This document shows, one piece after another, positions 46,262 through 56,205 of a stretch of DNA of 64,000 nt; the first letter of the stretch is position 1; every line of letters starts with the position of its first letter. The DNA lies in NCBI GenBank assembly GCA_027924585.1, contig BSBM01000440.1, positions 8,984,001 to 9,048,000 on the forward strand. The letters are read 5' to 3'. The stretch is from Larix kaempferi. Taxonomy: Eukaryota; Streptophyta; Pinopsida; Pinales; Pinaceae. The translations under genes were made by a program, and so were the position numbers. The notes under the pieces were generated by a model. It had not been told where the DNA came from. It searched no databases and was given only the letters and a program-made list of their open reading frames with translations.

Positions 46262-49200
46262 TGTTATCACCTAAGGTATAGTTACCCCTGTGGATAGATC
46301 CAGTCATGGATGGCAATAGGGAAGGGCAACTCAAAAGGTGCAACCACGATCACCTCGACCTCCAATATATGGTTGTCACGCCAGTCGAGGCAACCTTCAT
46401 TTTATGTTATCTAGCCCATACAACAAAGGGGGAGACCCAATCTACTCCCGACAGGAGAGATCAAAACCAAGACACCAAATCGGGGTATTTCTAGTTGAAG
46501 TTAGGTGTATGGTTTATCCTAGACCTAAGGATGAAGTCACAAGCCAAGTGAGGGGTTTAATAGGTATAGCTTTGGTTCATAGTTGAAGTGAAAGTGACTT
46601 ATAAGGTTTAAAGTGAGATCTAGGGCTAGTGTACTAAGTCAATGTCAAAAGATCCACTGCCTTGGGAACCGTGTCCAATGCAGGGTTGTTTAGGGGTCAG
46701 ATTGGGGCTAACTAGTACATGAGACAAGATTGACCATGGTTCATGATGTCTTCAAAGGTATAGTTCACCATGCAAAAGTCAAACCCCAAGTCAATCCAAC
46801 AATCTAGGAGAGTGGGTTGTCTTGGAAATAAACCAGTGCCTTGGGAATTGGGAAGTGGAGTCAAAGTAGGGTTGACTTTATGTTTAAGACTCCTACAACA
46901 TGAGATAAGTGGACAGGATAGGCCTTGATGGTTGAATGTGTCTAGATCTAGGTTTGACCCAAGTGGACCACAATCCCTTAAAACAAGGAATGCAGTCCCC
47001 AAGGCAAGATTTGGCAAAGTGACAGTCTAGACCTAGGTTTTGAATTATTCTGATTCCGGATCTGCAAAAATCTCAAGTACCCAGTTCCTCGAAGTGAGTG
47101 AACTCACTTCTCCAAGGTGGTGCGACTTTCCCTAAGGAGGCTTCAATTTGGGTTTAGGTGGGTCAAATCATGTCGGATGGCATCCAAACTTTAGATCCAG
47201 GTAGATCAGTCAAGTAGGGATATGGATCTATAATTTCGTGGCAATCCACCGGTTAGATCTTTGTAGATCTGAGTTTAAGTATTCCAAGTGGTCCAAAATG
47301 GGGATTAAATCCCTTAAAATGTGGAATGGGGCCCACAAGGTGAATTTCAAGAAAGGGACAACCTGGGTGTATGTTATTTGATGTGTAGATGTCAAATCAA
47401 GTGGAATCTCAAACACCCATCGCTTAGATCTAGGTCAACCTGCTCAAATGGTGAAGTGCGCCTTCCTTGGGAGAAGCTAGGTTGGCTTAGGAGAGGGGTC
47501 AAATGGAAGCCAATCCACACCAAACTATAGATCCGGGATGCCGTGGATGCTATAGAGGTGGGTTTTCAATATCATGCCCAACAACCCACTAGATCTAAGT
47601 AGATCTGACAAAATGTAAAATGGGGGTTTTGAAGTATTTAGGGTTTTAACAATTTATGAATTATGTCAATGGATTGGATAAAGGAAAGAGAAACAAACCT
47701 GTGGATCTTACCTGGATAACCTTGTAGATGCCTTGATGATGATGATCTATGCAATCCCGATCAATTTGGAAGCTTTGAGTTAGTTTCTATGCAAATCGAT
47801 TTAGCCCAAGAAGCCAATGCGCCCTCTCTCCTGCACAACAAACGTCAACCATATCAGATTTGATGCATCAAGAGATAAGACTAATGCCACAAAAGAAGTA
47901 ACAGAAAGATAGCATAGATCACAATGATACTAATGATAACCCCCTGATACAAGGGAATGCCAAGAAAGTCGATTTGAAGAAGCCTTGCAAAATCGCCCTT
48001 GTTGAAGTCGCCCTCCTGTAGACAAACAATGATTTCCAAACAAAGATAGATCTTACCACAATTTCCAAATGCTAGGTTGCAATAGACTTTCCAATCACCA
48101 TCTAAGAACACCAGATGCAAAGGAGACCACAAGAATTTCCACAAGAATATTTTTCTATACCAATAATCCAAGAGCCAAAGACACTTTACAATGAGAGGCT
48201 CTCTCCTTTAAATAGGAAGGAGAGGCACCAAAACCCTAACCACTTTTTTGAATGAGTGGCTAAGATTAAAAGATACAAATGTCTAATCAATGGTTGAGAT
48301 GAGCTCAACAACATAATACATGGATCACACATAAAATATAACATAAGTGGACAAAGTCGCCCTAGGAGAGGGGAGTCCCACCAAATCATGATGACAAAAT
48401 ATCATAAGAGGCTCATGGTGGGTCCAAGGGGTAATTTTATCCCTCCTTGGTCAATCCCCATGGCACAATAACCAATAAATAATCATGAAAGTACCAAATC
48501 GTGCCTCCAAGGTGAAGTCGTGGTCCTCAAAAGACCCCAAAAATCCACAGAAAGTGCCATAAGTGATGGATGCGGGCCCCGATGAAGCTGAAACTGCAGG
48601 AGGAGGTGTGGAAGGTCCCGATCTATCATCACTGATCATCCCATGCCATAACTTTGCCTCAGTATCCCAAATCGATTTCCTCAATAGCCATTTCTACCAA
48701 TCCTGAAATGCCTCGGGAAACGTGAAACTGCCCAAACTGCCTCCTGGAGTGATGGCGCTGTCAAGGTGAGGGTGCCAATGTGTCTGGGAGGGGGGTAATA
48801 TGGTAAAAACAAGTGGCTGGACCACCCCCTCCATCATCAGCGCCCTAGGTCAACCGGATAAAAGTCATCTCTGCTCCGACAGGGCCTCCAATAGACCAAA
48901 ACTGCAATAGGACAGCCTACTGAGGCTAAATCATCACTGCAAGTGCCCGGAACTGAAAACAAACTGTCCCATTGGACTCAGAAGGTCCAAATCCATCCAA
49001 GATGTGTACTCATACACCATATGAATCTCTGCATGATCAAAATAAATATCCAATGTACCGGAACAAGGCCAATAATAATGATCTGTAAATGACCAAACAC
49101 TGCTGTATCCCAAGAATCATCATCATAACCCTGTAGCTGCTGCATAGAATCATCCTGTATGTGTACATGGACCATATATCATCTATCCATATCATCATAA

Positions 49201-50764
49201 GGTCCAACATCTCATGTCCCATGGTCCTCCATGGTCAAACTAGGTCTAACCAAGACCAAATACAACTCAGACTATCATCCATAGCTGCTGCAAGGTGTCA
49301 AGGTTAATACATGCTTTACAATTTATTCAAATAGCTTCTATAACGCAGAGTAATCATGACTGGCGATCTAAATCCAAATATATAGTGTCGTTAATTATTA
49401 TTATTACTCAGACTAGACTTTCAGGACCATACTCACTTCATAGTTGTGATCAATTTGCTAGTGAAGGGTGAAGGCTGAAATAACTGGCTAGGCTAAGGGA
49501 TGACTTGACTGACTTGACTTTGTGACACTTCGGCAAGGGAAAGGGAATACACACCATAGTATATACTGAATGAGCAATAACACAGGGAATGGCGGTGTCT
49601 CACAAATGGATGAGTTGTTTAAAGAGGGTTTATTCACCTTCACAGATGCGCACAATCCATAATACAAGCAAGGCCAGCAATTGTTTAGATATAACATTTA
49701 AGTTCCATTGCTTTTTGGGCCTGAGGTTTCCATAGCCTTGATCTATGTGTGTTTACAAACACATTGCATAGATTTACATTTATTTTTAGGCTTTCTGCTG
49801 CAGGTGTATTTTTAAGGCACTTGTTTACCTGAGCACTTCTAGGTGTGTCATGGACAGCTTGTTTACCTAGGTATTTATTTTTCCAAAAGATATAACATTT
49901 TATTTTTCATGGCCATTTTCATTTGGCATTTCTTTCATATACAAGATATAGCATTTGATTTTTTCCAGATTTTGTATTGATGGCAGCACTAAGAGTTTCA
50001 GGTTTAGCCAACACAACTTTAGTGACTAGGGGGAATTCTCAAGGAACTCCAACTCACCATAGGTAAGTTTTGTCACCAACTCAGAGCCGAGACACAATAA
50101 ACAGGGAAGCTCATCCAATACAGAGGCTACAGTGGGGAAAGATCCTCCATGTCACTAGTCAAGTAGCAAATCAGGGTAATAATCTAAAAGGTAGGCCACG
50201 GATGGATGAATACAATGAAATGATGGAGCCAACACTAGCAAGCCAGAGTATGGTGTAATGATCACCTCTATTCTCCCTAAGGAGGGTATGTACCAATGAG
50301 TATGAATAGTGAACTTCTAAGTCTGAGTAGGGACAATATAATATAAATAATAGGTCAACCAGGTCCATGTATCTATATGATCGCCAGATCATGACACTAA
50401 GTGCTAAGACATGCTATAAGAATAAGTATAAAAGCAATCTAACCATAACACAATAGTATACCTGCTGAGTCATATACCTGAAAACTCATCAACCTGTACC
50501 ATCATCTGTCCTCTGAGACTGCATGCTGTAACTCTGGGCGCTACTGTCTGCTCTGTACCAATGGCATAATGGCTATATCGGGCATCTCTCTGAGTGTCCT
50601 GAAACTCAGTCATGGCATGGGGAATATAACTGCTGTCCACAATCTGATAGTGATCCAATCTAGATGCTCATCTCGACATCTCAAATGCAAGGGAACTGGC
50701 TCAATAGTGTACTGGAATGAGAAAAATAATGTATGGTAGCCCGGCTACTATATATGTGATAACA
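46262..50764 (-). repeat. 3' LTR of element H (4503 bp)
   Basis: TATA-like TATTTAAA on the minus strand at 48207-48214. About 40 bp downstream a 96-codon frame opens (48171-47881), and further on there is a consensus splice donor, CCAG then GTAAGAT, near 47710. The many other small frames here also occur at the same offsets in the second LTR and are LTR sequence. Confidence 0.96.
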
Positions 50765-51230
50765 TCTGGCTCCGGCTGGGACAAGTGCTCTGCTGAAATG
50801 AGCGCTTGAGAACCTCAGAATCTCTGGTCCTCGAACTCTGCTACTCGAATCCACGATCCAGCACTCTACCATTTTATTTCCAGCTTTTATTCTTGCCACC
50901 TATTTTCTGCATTCACAAACATCTAACAAAATACCTCATGCCGCATGTGTGGAAAAAATATAAAATCAACTGAAATAAAATCTACTCTATGTCAGAAATA
51001 TAAATGCATAAAGTATAAATGCAGAAAGTAAATTAAATTACTAACATAATTTGCAAAATTTGAAATTTATTGTGCAGGAAAAGAAAAAGTGACAGATACT
51101 CAGTTAAACTAGGAGCTTAGAGACTAAAAAGGTGCCAGACTCAATGGCTAAAAAAAAAACTAACTACTGCCTAAGTAGGCTTATTTGGTTTCCTACCTAC
51201 CCTACTCTACCAGGCAATGCGGTGCACAGT
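50765..51230 (-). other. Element H 3' non-coding region
   Basis: 466 bp between the pol stop and the 3' LTR. It is AT-rich in the middle. The bases touching the LTR (minus strand GCCGGAGCCAGA) are not a convincing polypurine tract. Confidence 0.6.
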
Positions 51231-54200
51231 TTATTCAATGGGTGGGAAGTAATGCTTTAACAAAATCCCGTTTACAGGGAGTTCCAGTTCATCCCCATCT
51301 AGAGTTTCTAAAAACACTGACCCCTTACCAGCTATCCTTGATACTCGATACGGACCCATCCAAATTTTTTCAAATTTTCCATGGTTCCCCGGTTTTGCCT
51401 TGTTTTTATCCCATAACAAGACTATGTCTCCTACACTGAATTTCACATTCCTTGTTCTTTGGTCGAAAGTTCCTTTAACTCTTTCTTGTTCAATGACGGT
51501 TTTGTTGAATGCCATCCTTCTCATTTCATCAAGTTCTACTAGTTTATCAATTCTCGCTTGGAAAGCTTCTTCATCAGAAGTACATTGCTGTAACAGTTCA
51601 TATACAGGAATTTGCAAATTTATTGGGAGTCTACAATCTTGCCCATATACCAACTCAAAAGGTGATTTTCCGGTAATCCTTTTAACCGTTGTCCTGTCAT
51701 CCCATAAGGCATATTTCAACTTTGTATCCCAACTTCTTTTATTAGTGCCAACCATTCTTTTTAGTAACCTTATCAAATTCTTATTGCTAGACTCAGCGAG
51801 ACCGTTTCCTTGAGGATAGTAGTTTGATGAATGCGAAAGAGTGATTCCATGATTCATGCAAAAGGTTGACATTTCTATTTTACTGAAAGCTGGAGCGTTA
51901 TCCGTTGTTATTTTTAAAGGACAACCATATCTGGCTACGATGTTTTCTTCCAAAAATTTCACAACTACTTCGGCTGTAGCCTTTTTAGTTGGGATTGCCT
52001 CTACCCATCGAGTAAAATAATCAGTACAGGTCAGCATGTACTTATATCCATTGCTCGAGTTTTCACTGAAAGGTCCAACAAAATCCATACCCCATTGCTG
52101 AAAAGGAGCTTCTACTACTACAGGATTTAGAGGTAGTGCAGGCAATCTTGGTTTTCCTGAAAAAAGTTGGCACTCTTGACAAACTCTAACATAAGAATGC
52201 ACATCCTTGAAAAGTGTTGGCCAATAATAACCCGCCCTCATGATTTTTGCAGCGGTTGTTCTCGGGGCGTAATGCGCACCACATAATCCAGAGTGCATTT
52301 CTTTCATAATGGTTCTTGATTCCTCTAGGTTGACACACTTCAAGATTATCCCATCAGGATTTCTCCATCCTAATCCATCCTGGGTTAACACATACTTTTC
52401 AGCTTTTAGCCTTAATGCCCTTCTTTGATGATCCACCAGGTGATCAGGGCATGACAGGTTCCTCAAGAAATATACGATATCTTTGTACCATTCATGCTCT
52501 TCGTCAATGTTTAAAATAAAGTGATCCCTTTCACTTACCATATTTACCACATTTCCTCCCTTTTCAGTTAAAAGTTGAGCTAGCCCTTGTCCTTTCACAA
52601 TCTTGATTGGCTTAATCTCTAGATCATATTCTTGTATACGTGAAATCCAATTCCCTCTTATACCTATGCCATCTGCTTGTGATAGAACGTCTTTTACTGC
52701 TTGATAAGGCACATATGCTTTAATTTTGGAATACCCTACATAGGTTCTGAAATGTTTTAAGGATTTAACTAAGGCATAAGCTTGCTTTTCAGTTGTGGTA
52801 TATTTCAGCTCGGCATCTCTCAAGTTTTTACTCATAAAGGCTATAGGTTGTTCATGGTTTTCGTTGTTCTTTTGTAATAACACACCAGCAATAGTATCTT
52901 CCGAAGCATATGAGTAAATCATGAACTCTTTATTGTAATCAGGACAGGCTAGTACCGGGGAGGTTGAAATGGCCTTCTTGAGTTTGGTGAAAGCTGATTC
53001 ACATTCTTTATCCCAAACAAACTTCACATCCTTTTTGAGAAGGGCATTCAATGGTTTGGCTAATTCTGCTAAGTTTGGAATGAATCTTCGAACGAAGTTT
53101 ATTTTGCCAAAGAAAGATTGCAAGGTGGCCACATTATGAGGTGCTGCAATAGCATTGATAGCCTGGACACGTTCTGGGTCAATTCTGATACCTTCTTTTG
53201 ACACAATGTGTCCTAAAAGCTTGCCTTCATCTACTCCGAAAGTTGATTTTTTGGGATTTAATGATATACCAAATTTTCTGCAACGCTCAAAAACTCTTCT
53301 TAAATGTTCAATATGGTCTCCTCGTTCCTTTGAAAACACTGTTAGGTCATCCTGATAAATGGCAATGATTTTCCCAATCAAATCACTAAATGCTTGATCC
53401 ATAGCTCTTTGAAAAGTGGAACCGGCGTTTAATAATCCGAATGGCATTCTTATATATTGGAAAGTTCCCCATGGAGTAGTAAAGGTTGTTTTATTTCTAT
53501 CTTCCTTTCTAATACGTACCTGATTATACCCCGAAAAACCATCCAACATTGACAACATACCTGCCCCAGTAACACTTTGTAACAGATTTTCCATATTTGG
53601 CAAAGGGTAATTGTCCTTGAGGGATGCTTGGTTTAGGTTTCTGAAATCAATGCATATCCTGATTTCACCACTTTTCTTTCTTACAATAACCGGGTTAGAA
53701 ACCCAAGTAGTGTGTCGAACGGGTTGGATAATTCCGGCTGCTAGCATCTTCTCAAGCTCTTTCTTAAATAAGGGAGCAAGTTTTGGATTGACATTTCTTA
53801 ACTTTTGCCTATAAGGTTTAGCGCCTTCATGCAATGGGATAGTATGCTCAATAATTTCAGGGTCATAAGTTCTGAGTTCGTCATAAGCCCAAGCGAAAAT
53901 ATCTCGATACTTCCTAATCAGATTTACAATCGCCTTTCTTTCTTCTGGGGAAGCATTCTTTCCTATCCTGATCATTCTGGGTGAGACTGAAGTTCCAATA
54001 TTTATCTCTATAACCTCGTCTACTGGTTCAGCTCTCTTACCTTTGTATTCATCATGCCTGTTGAAATTTTTCTCCAGAGGTATTGCTAGTTTCCTAATAT
54101 CAAGATCTTGAATGGAGGAACCGTTTGATTTGTCTTCTAAATTCACATTGCAATTTTGAAAACTTTCATGGTTTTGTAAGAATGCAATGATTTGTGCATC

Positions 54201-56048
54201 AGAATCAAAGACTTGCCAATGATCTTGATTATCAGGAACAGAGGGTCTAAATATTACTTCAACCTTACACTCTTTATTTTTAAGATGATCAGGAGTTTCA
54301 AAAGTGCAAGCTATTACTGATAATGCATCAGCCAGGGTGTTTTCTTCTCTTGGGACTGCTCGTATTGCAAAAGCATCAAACATTTCTATAGTGTCCCAAA
54401 CAGCATTTCGATAATCCCTAAGCCTATTGTTTTTGGCTGCAAACTGGTTCTTCACTTGGGATACAATCAGATCAGAATCTCCAGTTACGTTTAGACATTT
54501 GATCTTTTGTTCCCGACAAATTTCTAGGCCTAAAAGCAATGCCTCATACTCAGCTACATTGTTTGTGCAATCGAATTCAAGACGGTATGCAAACAATTTT
54601 TCTTCACCAGAAGGAGATGTAAGGACAATCCCAGCTCCAGCACCATGCCTAGACTTTGCCCCATCAAAATGCATTTTCCAGACTTGACTAGGAGGGAAAG
54701 GGTGCTGTCGGGGTTCCTCCCAATAGTTGGCCATCACCATATAGTTTCCAACTTCCTCAGTGGGACGCATAGCGTCTTCAAACAAGTAGTCGGGTGTTTC
54801 TACGTGTTCTGTCATAGGTTTTTCATTCATCAATCTATAGGTAGCCTTTTCTCCTATAGGGATGGTCGCGTAAGATAAATCCATTTGGATACTTCCTCCT
54901 AACTTGGCAGCCCATTCCCTTGATAGCAACATTCCCCATGCGTCAGGAATGTCTAAAACTAGGACATTCATGCTTATTTCAATTGCAGGGTAAGCAGCTA
55001 GTTTCATTTTGAGGTTTTCAATCATACCTTTTGACTTCACAGGCCTGGAATCCATCCCACACACATTTCTATATTCTCTGGATGGTTTCAATTCCAATTG
55101 TTCCATGACCTTAAGGGGCATAATGTTTACTTCTGCTCCTGAGTCTAACATGCAGTTATGCAATATCAATTGATTTATTTCCAAAGCAATATAAAAGGGG
55201 GGGTGACCCCTACCCTTGTCAATTACACTTTGAATCATGATAGGGGGATCATCCTCAACTGTCACTTTCACAGGATTCTTGATTTTAGGCTCGATTCCTA
55301 GGAATTTGGTTGCTTGATCGTAGTATGAGGGAATTTTCAAAAGTTCCTCTAAGGGCACGGGGATATTAGGTTTGGATACAAAATTACTCAAATCAATCTT
55401 TAAGTTGCAGGCCTTTTCCTTGTCCTTGGTATTCATTTTCAAATCCAGTAAATGTATTACTTGTTTTCTGACCGAAGGAATAACTACCAAATCTTTCAAA
55501 GACACCATGACAGAAGATCCTGAGAGTTTTCCCAGTATGTTTGAATTTAGCTTTTCTTGTGTTATAGGAGATGTTTCTTTGCTTGGAGTTGGAGCATTCT
55601 CTTGTTTTCTTTGTACTGGATCCTTAGCATGGGGTTTAGCAGGATTTGAACTTATTGCCTTCTTAGTGACTTGAGGGGCTAACCTTCTGGGTTGATCATT
55701 TTTCTTTAAAATCCCTTTAGGAGGAGTGTTTGGAGTTTGAGTGGGGAATCTACGAGTGGTATTTCTTTGGTCCAGTGTATTCTCTTTCGGACTGGTTTTG
55801 TTCTTATCTATGTCTTTCGTGTTATTCCTCGCTTGAGACCTAGTTACCACTCTGCCATCAGAAGTGGGCTTAGTTTGGCGATTTTCATTGGTGTACACAC
55901 CCTCAAAGGTTCTAGAAAAAGGTTTATACTTTTCAATATTTTCTCTTTGTTTTCTGAGAACTACCCCATTTAGGTTTCGGATTAAACCACTCATTTCGGT
56001 CATCATTTTCAAAATCATATCGTTCTCTGAATTAGTGACACAAGGCAT
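51231..56048 (-). CDS. pol: Pol polyprotein of element H: protease, archaeal-type RNase H, RT, degenerate RNase H, integrase
   Basis: The frame is open from 56099 (GTG) and even back through the PBS; the first ATG is at 56048. Residue numbers count from 56099. Residues 18-300 are basic, polar and probably disordered, with no capsid or zinc knuckle. Protease: LDSGAEVN, Asp319. RNase H of archaeal type at about 473-600: Asp479 (HFDGA), Glu517 (NNVAEYEAL), Asp541 (GDSDLIV), Asp591 (LADALS). RT at about 765-965: Asp853 (MLDGFSGYNQ) and YQDD at 915-918, with MPFGLLNAGSTFQRAM. Gypsy RNase H at about 1050-1180: expected acids replaced by Tyr1064, Pro1131 and Gln1175; Glu1104 kept. Integrase: HHCC finger (His1269, His1276, Cys1307, Cys1310), then Asp1339, Asp1400, Glu1436 with exact 35-residue spacing, and a C-terminal IWMGPYRV motif. 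No chromodomain. The product would copy RNA to DNA in a particle and insert it in the nucleus. No inactivating lesion is visible. It lacks Gag, which must come in trans. Confidence 0.95.
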   Translation of the reverse strand: MPCVTNSENDMILKMMTEMSGLIRNLNGVVLRKQRENIEKYKPFSRTFEGVYTNENRQTKPTSDGRVVTRSQARNNTKDIDKNKTSPKENTLDQRNTTRRFPTQTPNTPPKGILKKNDQPRRLAPQVTKKAISSNPAKPHAKDPVQRKQENAPTPSKETSPITQEKLNSNILGKLSGSSVMVSLKDLVVIPSVRKQVIHLLDLKMNTKDKEKACNLKIDLSNFVSKPNIPVPLEELLKIPSYYDQATKFLGIEPKIKNPVKVTVEDDPPIMIQSVIDKGRGHPPFYIALEINQLILHNCMLDSGAEVNIMPLKVMEQLELKPSREYRNVCGMDSRPVKSKGMIENLKMKLAAYPAIEISMNVLVLDIPDAWGMLLSREWAAKLGGSIQMDLSYATIPIGEKATYRLMNEKPMTEHVETPDYLFEDAMRPTEEVGNYMVMANYWEEPRQHPFPPSQVWKMHFDGAKSRHGAGAGIVLTSPSGEEKLFAYRLEFDCTNNVAEYEALLLGLEICREQKIKCLNVTGDSDLIVSQVKNQFAAKNNRLRDYRNAVWDTIEMFDAFAIRAVPREENTLADALSVIACTFETPDHLKNKECKVEVIFRPSVPDNQDHWQVFDSDAQIIAFLQNHESFQNCNVNLEDKSNGSSIQDLDIRKLAIPLEKNFNRHDEYKGKRAEPVDEVIEINIGTSVSPRMIRIGKNASPEERKAIVNLIRKYRDIFAWAYDELRTYDPEIIEHTIPLHEGAKPYRQKLRNVNPKLAPLFKKELEKMLAAGIIQPVRHTTWVSNPVIVRKKSGEIRICIDFRNLNQASLKDNYPLPNMENLLQSVTGAGMLSMLDGFSGYNQVRIRKEDRNKTTFTTPWGTFQYIRMPFGLLNAGSTFQRAMDQAFSDLIGKIIAIYQDDLTVFSKERGDHIEHLRRVFERCRKFGISLNPKKSTFGVDEGKLLGHIVSKEGIRIDPERVQAINAIAAPHNVATLQSFFGKINFVRRFIPNLAELAKPLNALLKKDVKFVWDKECESAFTKLKKAISTSPVLACPDYNKEFMIYSYASEDTIAGVLLQKNNENHEQPIAFMSKNLRDAELKYTTTEKQAYALVKSLKHFRTYVGYSKIKAYVPYQAVKDVLSQADGIGIRGNWISRIQEYDLEIKPIKIVKGQGLAQLLTEKGGNVVNMVSERDHFILNIDEEHEWYKDIVYFLRNLSCPDHLVDHQRRALRLKAEKYVLTQDGLGWRNPDGIILKCVNLEESRTIMKEMHSGLCGAHYAPRTTAAKIMRAGYYWPTLFKDVHSYVRVCQECQLFSGKPRLPALPLNPVVVEAPFQQWGMDFVGPFSENSSNGYKYMLTCTDYFTRWVEAIPTKKATAEVVVKFLEENIVARYGCPLKITTDNAPAFSKIEMSTFCMNHGITLSHSSNYYPQGNGLAESSNKNLIRLLKRMVGTNKRSWDTKLKYALWDDRTTVKRITGKSPFELVYGQDCRLPINLQIPVYELLQQCTSDEEAFQARIDKLVELDEMRRMAFNKTVIEQERVKGTFDQRTRNVKFSVGDIVLLWDKNKAKPGNHGKFEKIWMGPYRVSRIAGKGSVFLETLDGDELELPVNGILLKHYFPPIE

Positions 56049-56184
56049 ACTTCTAAGTATTTTAGGATGTAAAATGAGCTCGTTCCTCAGCGGAGTCACG
56101 ATTGGGAGTCGCCAGGTAGATTTAACTCTTCTACCAAGATATGTGTCGTTGTATATGCAGGAAGGACTAGGGAAAGCTATTGCC

Positions 56185-56202
56185 TCCCCGGCAACGGCGC
56201 CA
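56185..56202 (-). other. PBS of element H, tRNA-Asp
   Basis: The plus strand tccccggcaacggcgcca is identical over 18 nt to the 3' end, including CCA, of plant tRNA-Asp. Three bases separate it from the LTR end at 56206. Confidence 0.92.
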
Positions 56203-56205
56203 AAA

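Noticed and set aside
51400-51813. 137-codon plus-strand hydrophobic frame
   Set aside because: Shadow of the H integrase coding region on the other strand.
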